The notes: generated by a model not told the origin, from the letters alone. 64,000 nt of DNA from Pontederia crassipes (GCA_030549335.1 CM060197.1:47953654-48017653); one strand, 5' to 3'; shown: positions 34,738-46,389, counted from the stretch's first letter. A program made the numbers and translations.

Positions 34738-35922
34738 TCAGAAGATTGGGTAGGCAGGACGAATGGCGATGCCGCAGAGTCCTTCCGGGGCTGACACATC
34801 CCTTTGCAGCCTCATGTAGCCGTCTTCTCCCCACGAAGTTCCCCACGAGTTCTTGATGAGCCAGTAATTGGTGCCGTCGTCGGCCGTGCCGTAGCCTACC
34901 ACCGTCACGGCGTGGTGCAGATTGGTCCCACAGTCCCCAGTGAAGATGCCACCGGAGTACAATTTGAAGTCTTGCCCACTGGCGTCTATGCTGACGGACA
35001 CTGGCTGATTGGCCACGGCCTGGAGGAGGGCGGTCTCATCATTCGGAGGTACGAGCTCAGAGCCTCTGATCATGGCCGCGTTCGTATAAGAGCCGCTTTT
35101 GCAGGTCCCGGCAGCTGCCACGTAAGGGTAGTCGGATTCAGTGGCGAGGCCACCATTTTTGGCGATGAAATTGAAGGCTTCGACCTTGTTGCCGCCGCTG
35201 CAACCATTGTTGACGGTGTCGCAGTCCAACAGCTCCTGCTCCGATAACGAGATAAGATTTCCCGTTTGGATCTTGATGATGCCCTCCATTGCCGCTACAG
35301 CGGAGAACGCCCAGCAACAACCTGTTTAATTTTACCGGCCATGTCATACGATAGATCGAATACACGCATGCCAATCAGAGACAATAACAGCAGGCAGTAG
35401 TAGCAGGATGCGTGAGCAAATTAGTGAAATGATCTACCTACCGCATGAATGTTGATTCTTGACGGGAGTGACCGCCCCCAGGGCTCTCCAATCCACCTCC
35501 GGCTGTGATGCATCAAAGTTCGCATACCTGAAGGCGGCGGTCGCATTGATCAAAGCGGCCGTAGTTGTCGAGGGCGTGTATCCAGTGTACTTGACATTGA
35601 CCTCCTCGTTGGTGAGATCAGTGAACTGGTTGATCCCCAGCTTGTACTTGTGCTTCCCCGGAGCAGCGTTGAAGGATTCGATGTACTGGACGTTGTCCGA
35701 GAATATCTTGAGCCTGCGATCTTTCTCCGCGGCGTCCTTGTACACCCGCCCGTACTGCTGCATCCACTGCTCGTGGCGAGCCTTGGCCGCGGACAGTTCA
35801 TCAGTGTGGATCTGCCTACCACCCACAGCACCGCGCGGAGCGGCCGCAAGGGCCAGCACTACAAATAATGCCGCCACTATGCATTTGAATGAAGTAGCAG
35901 CAGCACTGCATGTAAACGCCAT
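34738..35922 (-). CDS. CP2: papain-like (C1A) cysteine protease, SAG12/SAG39 type
   Basis: Exon 1 is 35442-35922, the intron 35322-35441 (120 bp, GT-AG), exon 2 34738-35321; joined they encode 354 aa. Residues 1 to about 32 form a signal peptide (hydrophobic [13 protein letters not shown]). The I29 inhibitor propeptide follows, with the ERFNIN pattern in [20 protein letters not shown]. The mature enzyme starts near [17 protein letters not shown] (about residue 141). Active-site residues are all present: oxyanion Gln157, Cys163 in CGCCWAF, His297 in HHAVTVVGYG, Asn318 in KNSWG. The GCSGG motif of the substrate cleft is intact. No C-terminal ER-retention or granulin extension is present. The family degrades protein in vacuoles or cell walls, often during senescence or defence. 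Its specific role here is unknown. The start Met is the first in frame after the TATA box. Confidence 0.93.
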
Positions 35923-36032
35923 GGATGTTCACTCAGCGCACAGGACGATCGACTTAGCTAATTAACTTATTTTGATCGGAGTCTGTGCACGTAGATGAAC
36001 TTGGATGATCTCAGACGGTATGGGCGCAGGGG

Positions 36033-36040
36033 TTTATATA
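36033..36040 (-). promoter_or_regulatory. TATA box of CP2
   Basis: TATATAAA on the minus strand, about 115 bp before the start codon. It is followed by the family-conserved leader GCGCCCATACCGTCTGAGAT. A distal block (CAAAGTCGCTCAGAGAAGTCCTTGGCATC, about 36189-36217) is also shared with the other family members. Confidence 0.8.
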
Positions 36041-36512
36041 GATGCTCTCGCTTGCATGCGTTGCATGGTTGCGGACCCCATTCGAGCGTGCCCCGGGGGT
36101 TCTTGATGACAAATAATTATCTCACCAAACGTTCCAAAAGACCCCTCCGTCATGGCGCAACAACGTTCTTGACTTGGTTCTTGATTTGTCAAAGTCGCTC
36201 AGAGAAGTCCTTGGCATCTGTTCTTATTGGGTTATTATATACATTGCATTACATTAATGACCCCCGGTCTACAAGGTGTAAAGATTAACGACTACGTTTA
36301 TCAAGCGGGGTACATACCTTTCCTTCTCAAATACATAGCATATTGCCATATTCTCCTACAATTCAAACCATTTTTTTCCCAAGTAGAATTTAGTCAAAAT
36401 TTATGGAAAATAAGACCAGTGCTTGTACGTGCAGGCGGCGACAAACTCGTCTCTCTGCCCCTGAGTATCTGAGTATTGATCGTAGACGTCCCTACATGGG
36501 TCATGCGTGGTG
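36041..36512. other. CP2 upstream region
   Basis: Homologous to the upstream regions of CP4 (54049 on) and its tandem copy (55495 on). No ORF is supported. It ends at the target site of the LINE insertion. Confidence 0.7.
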
Positions 36513-36526
36513 AAAGGTGAGAAAAT

Positions 36527-36902
36527 CCTCTCGTCAATTTGGAACTTCAGCTCTAGAGACGGAGGCTGCGGCCTTAAGGGAAGGGATCAAGGTGTGCACG
36601 CATCGCCGTTACAACCAGGTGGAGTGTGGTGTTAACTCGGAGCTCCTTGCATAGGTGCTCAACAACTCTTCTTCGTGTGAACACAGTTCATAATATTAGA
36701 TATCACTTCTAATTCTTAGAGGATTTCAAATGTAAATATATATATCACAATTATAATCAGGCTGTTATTTTTTTTTCTCGTCTGAGAAGAACTTTGGTCT
36801 CAGACATATTTTGAGAGGATGACCCTTGCCGAGTCTCAACATTTCGTATCGGGATACTCCTAGATTAATCACTTAATAGTAAAGTTTACTTTAAAAAAAA
36901 AA
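36527..36902 (+). mobile_element. 5'-truncated LINE with poly(A) and target duplication
   Basis: An AAAGGTGAGAAAAT sequence at 36513-36526 recurs at 36900-36913, a target duplication of 13-14 bp. Between them are about 375 bp ending in a run of A (36893-36902). The first 150 bp translate to a piece of the RNase H domain of plant L1 LINEs (LETEAAALREGIKV...ELLA, with a stop after it). The rest looks like a 3' untranslated region. The two paralogous regions at about 55276-55290 and 56430-56445 hold a single uninterrupted GGTGAGAAAATGTGAACC, which are empty sites. The 5' truncation is typical of target-primed reverse transcription. Confidence 0.9.
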
Positions 36903-36913
36903 GGTGAGAAAAT

Positions 36914-37770
36914 GTGAACCAAAGTTTTTTATGGAAGGAAAAAACCAATCTTCTATTTACATATTAAGCTATATAAAATGTATACTAAGTTCTATTTACA
37001 ACTTAAAGATCTTTCTCTAGAACAAACTATAATCCCCAATACTCCCCCGATTCATGGATATATACAACGCACAGCTTGCTAATGATTCATCGATCTGCAA
37101 AATAAAACTTAATAGAAGTGATGATGTTATGACAGTTTTTTTTCAATGCGCTGATTTTTAGCGATGTGGAAAGCAACGCTACAAGAAAAATAGATCGTTA
37201 AACATCATTATCAATGACCAGACAATTTTTTTCTCATCGTTCTTAATATTTTTATGATTGATCGTTAAAAATTAATTATAATAACAAGGTTGAACTTAAG
37301 TTAAAATATTTAAATTAACGATCATCATTTTGTTAAAAATATTGACTCAAATAAAAAATCTCTTAAAATGATATTAGTGATATTTATAATATATACATTT
37401 TTATTTTGATTTCTTATTTTAAATTTAAAATAAAAATTTAACTATACTTTATGTTTTAATATAATTTTTCAAGTTTTAATATCATTAATAGAAGATAAAC
37501 AATTATCTTCTCTCGAATTTTAAATATTTATTTTTATTAATGTAATTAAAAATATCAATGTCTCGTTACTGGTAATAATTAATAATATTTAATTACTCAT
37601 TTTTTTATTTTATGTGTGTTTGCATTTTTTAAACTTTGAGTAGGATTTAATATATATATATATATATATTACATTAATTTTTATTATCTAAAAAATGATA
37701 AAAACATAAATTAAAAGGATTTATTATTTTAAGATGAAAGATAAAAAAAATTACTTTTACCGATAATCTT
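36914..37770. other. AT-rich intergenic DNA upstream of CP2
   Basis: 36914-37160 is homologous to 56450-56780, the distal flank of the CP4/CP5 interval. From 37171 there is a CTACAAGAAAAATAG start reminiscent of a CACTA terminal repeat, with repeated GATCGTTAA motifs after it, but no matching right end was found. No gene is seen. Confidence 0.55.
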
Positions 37771-37899
37771 GTTAATAATCATTAGACCATTAGGCTATAA
37801 CGAATTAAGGCTTAACCTTTTTTTTACTTTTTCTCTTCTCTCTATGTACGCACGCGGATCATCTTCTTCCCTCACATCGGATGATGGGGCTTCCTCATC

Positions 37900-38310
37900 C
37901 CTCGCACATCGGTGGTGGATGGCACTACAAGCAAGTACAAGGCCACTCTCATTTCTTCTTTCCTCCAACATACTTCGGTCGTGCAGAGGCGACCCGCAAG
38001 GGCTGCCTCATGCGCAAAGGCAGAGGCAGCCATCTGATGGACGCCTCTTGCACAGAGGCCAGAGGCGGCCACCTCTGTGCCAGAGGCACTACCGCTGTGT
38101 GTGAGGCGGCTGCCTCTGTGCGTGAGGCGGCGATCGGGGCCGCCTTTGTGCTTGAGGCTTCCACGATTGGCCTCCTCACGCACAGAGGTGGCCCCGGCGG
38201 CCGCCTCTAGCACAAAGGCAGCCGTCGAGGTCACGCACAGAGGCGCCCGTCGGGGGCCTCCTCACGCACAGCATTGAGGCGGCTATCGGGACTAGGGGCC
38301 GCCTCTGTGA
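37900..38310. repeat. GC-rich degenerate repeat of GGCGGCC-CTCTGTGC-type units
   Basis: Roughly 400 bp with many copies of GAGGCGGC, CTCTGTGC and CACGCACAGAGGC in both orientations and no fixed period. Overlapping ORFs on both strands are by-products of the composition. It is related to no feature I recognise. Confidence 0.6.
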
Positions 38311-38770
38311 GAGAGGTGCTTCTCATTCCGCTACGCTTATGTTTTTTATGAGAGTTAGACTTGATGTCTTTTTTACTTGTCCACAGGCATATTGCACTTT
38401 TCAATGCAAGTATTCTATGCTATCATTCTTTCAAACAAAGATTGGTATGTTGTGAGAAAAATGCAACCTCGAGATAGTTTTGAAATTGTGCAACAAATGA
38501 ATGACATAGAATTATAAATCAAAGTATCATTCATGATGAAGGTATATTATTATTCATGAGTTACTTATTTTATATGTAATAATTATGTTAATGCATATAT
38601 ATAAAACATGTTTTTTTATTGTTATAGGTGAAAATGACTTCCATTGCAAAGTTTGAAAAAGGATGCCATCCACTTTAAAATTGTCGAAGCAAAATTTTAT
38701 TGCACCATGTGCTCTTGGAAGAGGGTGAGGTAAAGGTCTTTATGCTTCCTGGGAATTTCTGAATACATTT
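38311..38770. other. Intergenic, no gene recognised
   Basis: Mixed composition with a T run at 38768-38775 directly before the long-TIR element. The T run could be the minus-strand poly(A) of the LINE remnant that resumes at 40968, but this is only inference. Confidence 0.4.
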
Positions 38771-39399
38771 TTTTTAAAGGATTTAATGAGGGTCCTCCCC
38801 ACTTACAGGGGGGAGGAACCCCCTCCCCCATCCGCGCCCGTCGGATGGAGATCCGACGGGCGCAATTTTTTGAGCGGTTTAGGGCGGTAATAAACCGGTT
38901 TTTTTTTCAAATGGTTTTTTCGGCTTTTTTTCCCACCTATTTCTCAGCTTTGGACTTCGTCCGCGCCCTATTTCTCCCAAGGTCCATCGCCGAGGTCGCC
39001 ATCGCCCGAGCACTGCCGCTGCCGAGGTCGTCGTCGCCCGAGCGCTGCCTTGCCTACTTCTTCGCCGGATATGCGTCGTCGTCGGCCGGATCTACTTCCC
39101 CGCTTGCTTCCTCGTCGGATCTACGTCGTTGTCGGCCGGATCTACTTCCCCACCTGCTTCCTCGCTCTGACACCACCCCGCCGCAACCATAATCTGACAC
39201 CGCACCGCTGCGACCACGATCCGACACCGCCTTGCCGCGACCACGCTCCGACATCGCTATGCCGGATCCTTGCATGCCACCGCCGGACCCTCGCATGCCG
39301 CCGCCGCACGCTGTCATCGTGTGATTTTTTTATTTATTTAGGATGATTATTGTCGAAGTTTGTGATCGCATCGAGAAGCCTCGCCGAGAACGGGAATGT

Positions 39400-39700
39400 A
39401 ATTGATTCATTGTAATGTGTTCATGTCGATGTTGATTCATGAAAAATGTAATTTGAGAATGTTATTGATTCATGTCGATGTAAATGATTCATTGTAATGT
39501 GTTTGTAATGTGTTCATGTCGATGTTGATTCATGAAAAATGTAATTTCATTGTAATGTGTTCATGTCGTAATGTGTTTGTAATGTGTTAATGTCGATGTT
39601 GATTCATGAAAAATGTAATTTCATTGTAATGTGTTTGTAATGTGTTCATGTCGATGTTGATTCATGAAAAATGTAATTTGGGAATGTAATTGATTCATGT
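39400..39700 (+). repeat. Tandem repeats of a GTAATGTGTTCATGTCGATG unit
   Basis: At least four units of about 55-75 bp made of TTCATTGTAATGTGTT, CATGTCGATGTTGATTCATG and AAAAATGTAATTT are arranged head to tail. A second array of CGTCGTTCCGAG / GTTATGAGCTCGACGT units follows at 39725-39900. Both lie in the core of the long-TIR element. Confidence 0.8.
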
Positions 39701-40387
39701 CAATGTTGTAATGTGATATAAACGTACGTCATTTCGAGTGTTATGAGCTCGATGTCATTTCGAGATACAAATGTCGTTCCGAACGTTATGAGCTCGACGT
39801 CGTTCCGAGTATGTGTTACATAATATGTGATACAAACATCCCGAGTATGTGATACAAACGTCGTTCCGAGGGTTATGAGCTCGACGTTCCGCGAATATGT
39901 GATACAGATGGCATACGAAAAAACTAAAAGTGTACCAATTTCAAACAAGCTAAACTAATTTATGAACACTTAGGATTACAAGTGACTTTGTCGGATTACA
40001 TCCAAATCATCTACGTGGTAGCGGCGAGTGGGCGAGGCAGCGGCGGTTGCGAGTGGGCAAGGCGGTGATCACGGCGAGTGGGAAAGGCGGTGGAGGCTGC
40101 GAGGCGGCGGCGGCGGAGGCTACGAGTAGGCGAGGCGGCGGCGGTGGCAGAGGCTGCGAGTGGGCAAGGCAGCGAGAGGGCGGTGGCGGCGAAGGCTACG
40201 AGTGGGCGAGGCAGCGGTGGCGGCGGCGGCGGAGGCTGCGAGTGGGCGAGAGCGGCGGCGGCCTCGGCGAAGGGAGGCGAGAGCGGCGGCGGCCTCGACG
40301 AGAGCGGCGGCAGCATGCGTCGATCGTGGCGGCGGGGGACGGTGTCGAAGCGTGCTCGCGGCGGGGTGGTGTTGGAGCATGGTCGCG

Positions 40388-40490
40388 GGGGGGCGGTGTC
40401 GGAGCGTCATCGCGGCGGGGCGGTGTCGGAGCGTCATCGCGGCGGGGCGGTGTCGGAGCGTCATCGCGGCGGGGCGGTGTCAGAGCGTGG
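40388..40490 (+). repeat. 27-bp GC-rich minisatellite
   Basis: Three near-identical 27-bp units (CGGAGCGTCATCGCGGCGGGG core) and a partial fourth are within a longer GGCGGCGG-rich stretch from 40017. It lies in the right arm of the long-TIR element. ORFs here on both strands are compositional. Confidence 0.85.
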
Positions 40491-40993
40491 AAGCATGCGG
40501 GGAAGTAGATCCGGCAGACGATGACGCTGATCCGACAAGGAAGTAGGCGGGAAAGTAGATCTGGCCGACGACGACGCAGATCCGGCGAGGAAGCATGCAC
40601 GAAAGTAGATCCGGCCGACGACGATGTAGATCCGGCAAGGAAGCAGGCGGGGAAGTATATCCCGACCGACGCCAACGCAGATCCGACGAAGAAGCAGGCA
40701 AGGCAGCGCTCGGGCGACGGCGACCTTCGCAGCGGCAGCGCTCGGGCGATGGCGACCTCGGCGATGGAGCTCAGGAGAAATAGGGCACGGACGAAGTCCA
40801 AAGCCGAGAAATAGGTGGAAAAAAGCAGACAAAAACCATTTGAAAAAAAAGATTTATTACTACCCTAAACCGCTAAAAAAAATCGCGCCCGTCAGATCTC
40901 CATCCGACGGGCGCGGATGGGGGGAAGGGGTTCCTCCCCCCTTACAGGGGGAGGACACCCATTAAATCGTCTTTTAAAAGGTAATGATCTCAA

Positions 40994-42420
40994 TTAAATA
41001 GGCAAATCACTATTGTCCGAATACAGGAGATTGAGAATTCCTTGCAGAGGGTTATTCTCCCAAAATGCATCACAAAGTGATTGCCAACCAAGTCGGGCCA
41101 AAAAATTGACGACACTATTTATCGAACGAGGAATGTGTCTACATATTACATTTTCAAAATCTAAAATAAGATGTCGAATGTCCGTAATGAGATAGCGAGT
41201 GTGCCAAGGACAAGAGGTAGTAGAATTGGTCTGAATGAGCTGAATGAGACTGACGCAATCTGACTCCACAATGAGGTTTTGAAGTCCACGAGTTTGACAG
41301 GAAAGCAACCTAGAACAGAGAACCCAGGCTTCACTTTCCGAAGCAGACTAGAAGGTAGCATGGAGCGATCCTGCAAAAATAAAAGAAGAGTTAGATGACT
41401 GGAGGATAAAGCTAGCCCCACCATCTACTTTAGAGCAATGAATGACCCATCGACATTCAGCTTGGCCCAGGAGAGTGGAGAGGGCTTCCAGCGGATAGAA
41501 ATTCTATCCATGGGGGAAGAGCTCTCGGAACAATGGATCGAGTGGATTTCATGGTAAGCAGCCAACGCCTACCTCGAGACCCAGTGCGGTTGCAGATTTG
41601 GAGCTGAAGTAGACATCATTCATAAGTTTTCAGATACTCCAAAGACAGAAAGCAAAAAGTGATAAGAATAGAGGCCGGAACTGAGGAAGGAGATGGTCAG
41701 CTTCATAAAATCAAGAGTCAGCAGACCACAAGGCCATATTATGAAAAGGGACTTTGGTTTCATTTTGAAAGATACTCCAAACTTGCAATGCAAAAGAACA
41801 GCTAAAAAAGAGATGGCCATTAGATTCAATAGAGCTGCCACATAAAGTACAAGAAGGAGAAATTTGTGCATTAAAACATGCAAGCATGTCTTTAGTGGGA
41901 AGTCGCCGGTGGGAGAGTTTCCAAAGAAAAAAATGGACCTTAGGAGGAATCTGAATGTTCCAAATTAGCTTCCAAATCTGTGTGTGTGGGGGGGGGGGGG
42001 GGGGGGTTGCAGGGGGGCCTGCTTACAAAGTCATAAATAGTGAAATAAAGGAAACTTAATTTCACAAATCCTAGCAATTAGAGAAGGAGCAAAAAAAAAA
42101 TAGCAACAAATATTTGTTCCAAAAAGACTCCTATATAAAATCAGCAACACGTAGAGAAGAAAGATCAGCATTAATGTTTATAAAAGTGGGCATAAAATAG
42201 AGAGGCGTACTAAAAATCTAAGGATCACAGTAAGCATTAGTACGAATTCCATTGCCAGTAAGCTTAATAAGGCATAGCTTCATGAAGTCTAGCACCTACA
42301 AGATAAGTTTCCAAGTAAAAGAAAATCTGCAAGAGAAAGTGTGAGAGGAAGGAAACCATGGATGAATGGGAGGGTATGATGAATGCTTGATAAGAGATTT
42401 AAAAGTGACGAAAAGCAATA
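40994..42420 (-). pseudogene. LINE (L1-type) C-terminal remnant: zinc-binding RT domain and RNase H
   Basis: Reading the minus strand from about 42400, I see the end of the reverse transcriptase region and then the zf-RVT domain (WNIQIPPKVHFFLWKLSHRR and C-TLC-G...H-FFSC, about 41950-41790). The RNase H-like domain follows, ending in the frame 40994-41308 (LIVESDCVSLIQL, HIPRSINSVVNFLARLG). Stops and frame changes are frequent, and a G run (41988-42006) breaks the link between the parts. The upstream endonuclease and polymerase are absent. The 3' end stops at the long-TIR element. Confidence 0.82.
41988..42006 (+). repeat. 19-base G run
   Basis: Uninterrupted G at 41988-42006, preceded by (TG)n and followed by GGGGGG at 42013-42018. 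It could form a G-quadruplex. Its exact length may also be a sequencing artefact. Confidence 0.8.
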
Positions 42421-43480
42421 GTCGCAAAAATGTGTGCTGACTATAGATAAATTATGATGTTTTTTCCTCTCGTTCGTGAAAGGCTTAGCTATTGTTTCAC
42501 TATTAGATGAAAATTACATAAAGCAATTTGAATGCTTAAATATAAAAGTATTTAGCGCAATATGTAATTTGCGACGGTCCAATTATGGATTTAGTATTCA
42601 TCTAAATAATGATATTATGTGTGTACCCATTTGTTATGGATAAATATGTCATCATGACATTATATGTGAAATAATTTTGTGTATAGCTAGAAGTAATAAG
42701 AGATTTCTTCTATTAATGAAGAATTTAATGTCTTTCTATAGAAATGACATGGGTGAGACAGTTATTCACACCAGTTGTGAAATTTAAATAAGAAGTATTC
42801 AAGTAAATTTATTACTTTGTAGCAAGAGTCGTCTATCGTAAAGACGAATTTAACATTATACAGAGAATTATAAACCATGATACTCTTATTACAAGAGATA
42901 AATTTAAATCTCATAAATATTTTCTAAGACTCTATGGTGATCAGACATGCAATAATATATTCTACTTGTCTTGTGTTGCCTTCCCAACTTCTTGACAAGC
43001 TATATATTATAATATTTGTTATATATTTTTAAGTTTTAAGTTCTAATTAAAATTTGCAAATAGGTAGTATTATTTTATAATATAAAACTTAAATTTGCAA
43101 ACAGGTAGTATTATTTTATAATATAATTTGGTCCCCTCACGATAAATTTTGGGTCACATGAATTTTGAAAGCAACCTCAATTGGAAAAATTGTCCTCTGT
43201 TTAAAAATTTAAAACTTCCATTGCACTTTAGTTTTCCTTTTGCTTTCTATGTCAAGCTAATAGAAAAACTTGCAATGAATTTTGCCAAAGACTTGTCACC
43301 GATTAACAATTTGCCCTGGACTATTTCGACCAAAATAATTTTATCCCGAGGGCTTCGTCGGAGAGTAGGATGTGTGATGCAAGTCCATCATAAACAAAAA
43401 ATTTGTGGCAGATTAATCTTGTTTTGTGACATAATTGTCAACTTTTTGGGGTGATTGCATATGATTATTTTACCACACGA
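42421..43480. other. Intergenic; right part is the duplicated 3' flank of CP3
   Basis: From about 43120 the sequence is homologous to the CP4 3' flank (from 52310) and to the two sides of the Gypsy insertion near CP2 (to 11963, from 34491). A 41-bp tandem pair (AATTTGCAAA...TATA at 43051 and 43092) is just left of it. No gene is recognised in 42421-43050. Confidence 0.6.
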
Positions 43481-43693
43481 CAACACTTGCACACGTTAAT
43501 TATGATATGATATGCTTAATTAAATTTAAAAACATCTCTGGAACAGATTAGGAATCTACAACGAAAACAAGGGCATGCAGCTTCTTTATTTGCTACTTCT
43601 TAGTCTTATGGCATGCTCCTTTAAGAAGCATACGTTTTTTAGTCTGGACGGTACTGTGTACGTAGCATGCATGCATGTCGATTTAATTCAACT

Positions 43694-44881
43694 TCAAAAT
43701 ATTGGGTAGAAAGGTTCCATGGCGATTCCACAGAGTCCTCTCGTGTCGGACACACCCCTCGCCATCCGCATGTAGCCACCTTCCCCCCACGACGATCCCC
43801 ACGAGTTCTTGATCAGCCAGTAATCGGTGCCGTCGTCTGCTGTGCCGTAGCCCACCACCGTCACGGAGTGGTTCAGATTGGTCCCGCAGTCCTGATTATT
43901 GAACATGCCACCGGCGTAGAATTGGAAGTCCTTCCCATTGGCGTCTACGTTGACGGACACCGGTTGATTGGCCACGGCCTGGAGGAGGGCGTTCTCATTA
44001 TTGAGAGTTACGTGCTCGTAGCTGCTGATCGTGGCCGCGTTCGTATGAGCGTTCCTATTGCAGGTCCCGGCAGCTGCCACGTAAGGGTAGTCGGATTCTG
44101 TGGCGAGGCCTCCATTTAGGACGATGAAGTGGAAGGCTGCGACGATGTTCCCGCTGTTGCAGTCGTTGCCAGGGCCGACGCAGTCCAATAGCTCCTGCTC
44201 CGATAGGGAGATAAGATTTCCTGTTCGGATCTTGACGACGCCCTCCATTGCCGCTACAACAGCGAACGCCCAGCAACTATCTGTTTAATTTTACCGGCCA
44301 TGTCATACGATAGATCGAATACACGCATGCCAATCAGAGACAACAGCAGCAGCCAGCAGTAGCAAGATGCATGAGCGAATTAGTGAAATGGTATACTTAC
44401 TGCATGAAGTAGGAACATCTTGATCCTTGACAGGAGTGACCGCCCCCAGGGCTCTCCAATCCACCTCCGGCTGTGATGCATCGAAGTTCGCATACCTGAA
44501 GGCGGCGGTGGCATTGGTCAGAGCGGCTGTAGTGGTCGAGGGCATGTATCCAGTGTACTTGGCATTGACCTCCTCGTTGGTGAGATCAGTGAACTTATTG
44601 ATCCCCAGCTTGTACTTGTGCTTCCCCGGAGCAGCGTTGAAGGATTCGATGTACTGAACGTTGTCCCAGAATATCTTGAGCCGGCGATCTTTCTCCGCGG
44701 CGTCCTTGTACACGCGCCCGTACTGCTGCATCCACTGCTCGTGGCGAGCGTTGGCCGCGGACAGTTCATCAGTGTGGATCTGCCTACCACCCACAGCGCC
44801 GCGCGGAGCGGCCGCGAGGGCCAGAACTACAAATAACGTTGCCACTAGGCATTTGATAGCAGCAGCACTGGTAAACGCCAT
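43694..44881 (-). CDS. CP3: papain-like (C1A) cysteine protease with three-residue active-site insertion
   Basis: Exon 1 is 44401-44881, the intron 44281-44400, exon 2 43694-44280; joined they give 355 aa in frame. Signal peptide ([14 protein letters not shown]), I29 propeptide with ERFNIN pattern and mature start near [11 protein letters not shown] are as in CP2. The oxyanion region reads [16 protein letters not shown], so three residues more than usual separate Gln154 from catalytic Cys163. The splice joint makes Asn161 where the relatives have Gly. His298 ([11 protein letters not shown]) and Asn319 ([10 protein letters not shown]) are intact. The GCxGG cleft motif is changed to DCNSG. The ORF is open and the promoter block is conserved, so it may be expressed. 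Whether it is catalytically active is uncertain because of the insertion. Its closest relative in the window is CP4. Confidence 0.9.
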
Positions 44882-44995
44882 GGATGTTCGATCTCTCAGC
44901 GCACTGGACGATCGACTTAACCAATTAACTTATTTGGATCAGAGGCTGTGCACGTAGATGAACTTGGATGATCTCAGACGGAATGGGCGCAGGGG

Positions 44996-45003
44996 TTTAT
45001 ATA
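44996..45003 (-). promoter_or_regulatory. TATA box of CP3
   Basis: TATATAAA on the minus strand, about 115 bp before the start, with the conserved leader (GCGCCCATTCCGTCTGAGATC). The distal conserved block is at about 45189-45217. Confidence 0.8.
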
Positions 45004-45009
45004 GATGCT

Positions 45010-46389
45010 CTCGCTTGCTTGGCTGCAGACTCCATTCGAGCGTGCCGCGCGTGGGGGTTCCTGATGACAAAAATGATCCCACGAAACCTTCCAAAAGACC
45101 CGTGATGCATGGCACAACAACGCCAAATCATATAATCATCAATATTGTAATATATGGTACATATACGTTCACTATATTCAATTATTATCAAAGTCGCTCA
45201 AAGAAGTCTTTGGCATCTGTTCTTAATTATTGAGTTATTATATACATTGCATTACATTAATGACCCCCGGTCTACAAGGTGTACGTAGAAATTAACCAGC
45301 AGAGACGAAACTATATGTGTGTACTTTCCTTTTTCTTTGTCAAGTACATATATATAGCCAAATTCTCCTAAAATTCAAGCCAAATTTTTCCCCAAGTAGA
45401 ATTTAGTCAAAATTTTTGGGAATCTATAATTTTTTCAAAGCTTGCCTAATAGGAACTAACTAGTTAACATACTCGGCACAATTAAAATCTATTAAAAATA
45501 TAAATTTTATCTTTATTATGGTTCATAAAATATATGTACTATTTTTACAACATAATATGCTAATTAAGTTTACATTTAAAAATATTTAAAATGATTTTTT
45601 TCGTATTAATCCATTAATATTTAAAATTGTTAATATAGAAAAAGATGAAAAGTCAGCTTTTTTGTATTAATTCATTAACATGCAGTTTTTTTTTTCAATA
45701 TAGATAGATAGATAGATATGAAAAGTCAAATTAAATAACATGTTATATGCATATGATTACTAAAAAACACACTTAAATCCATGCAATCTTTTTCTTCTAA
45801 TACAATAGTAAAGTCAAAATTTTAATTTTTATCGAGCTATTGATGATCTAACAACTTTTTTTATCACTGAAACTCATATTTATTAACTTTGAATATTAGG
45901 AAAAAGCAACAAAAAAATCCAAATTAAATAAGAAGCAGACGGAATAATGAAAAGATAAAAGAATGCTTATCAACATCATTTAAAATTAGATAACATTTGA
46001 AAGGTTATAAGAATAAATTCCCAGAGTTGTCGCCATAATTAGGCAGAAATTTATGTGTGCACATATGTACATCTCACAAATCACAATTCATAAAAGACAT
46101 TTTAAAATAAATATATCAAAGTATTGTATAATAGGATATCTAAATATTTTTCACTTTACTCAAAAGTCAAAATTAGTAAGAGATTATATAAATCATATTT
46201 AATAAATGAGAATTGGTTTGGAGAAAAAATTGATCTAACAAAAAATTATTCAGGGCAAAAGGCAAGTATTTGACAAATAATTACACATCTCAAAAGTAAC
46301 ACATATATCGCTATCAAAAAACAAAAGAACTTAACCCATGCACACAACTTTCACGATGTCCCTATATCTAATTCCTCCATCTACTGAAT
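45010..46389. other. CP3 upstream region and AT-rich DNA
   Basis: 45010-45540 is homologous to the CP1 upstream region (to about 11460). Beyond it the DNA is AT-rich with a (GATA)4 run near 45704 and repeated AAAGATGAAAAGTCA-TTT-GTATTAATTCATTAA stretches. No gene is seen. Confidence 0.6.

Larger units (their letters stand above)
38781..40967. mobile_element. Long-terminal-inverted-repeat DNA element, 2.2 kb, non-coding (MULE-like or foldback)
   Basis: The left end from 38781 (ATTTAATGAGGGTCCTCCCC) is the inverse complement of the right end to 40967. The match continues for more than 300 bp through landmarks such as GCGCCCGTCGGATGGAGATC, TTTGGACTTCGTCC and CATCGCCGAGGTCGCCATCG. The arms are GC-rich. 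The middle (about 39320-40010) is AT-rich with two direct-repeat arrays. No transposase is recognised. TTTTTAAAGG left (38771-38780) and TTTTAAAAGG right (40972-40981) may be remains of a 9-10 bp target duplication. That would fit a Mutator-like element, but there are four extra bases on the right. Confidence 0.75.

Noticed and set aside
35459..35965. 168-codon open frame on the plus strand over CP2 exon 1
   Set aside because: It is antisense to a protease exon. Similar long antisense frames occur over CP3, CP5 (58471-59013) and CP6 (61787-62356) because of GC-rich third positions. No independent domain is seen.
37171..37780. Possible CACTA-type MITE starting CTACAAGAAAAATAG
   Set aside because: The first bases fit a CACTA end with one change, but I could not find an inverse right end or a target duplication.
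37872..38277. Overlapping frames on both strands in the GC-rich patch
   Set aside because: Same reason: repeat composition, with no start context, homology or splice signals.
40047..40832. Several overlapping open frames of 100-200 codons on both strands
   Set aside because: They lie in GGC/GCC-rich repeats of the long-TIR element and consist of Arg/Gly/Ala/Pro runs. They are compositional, not genes.
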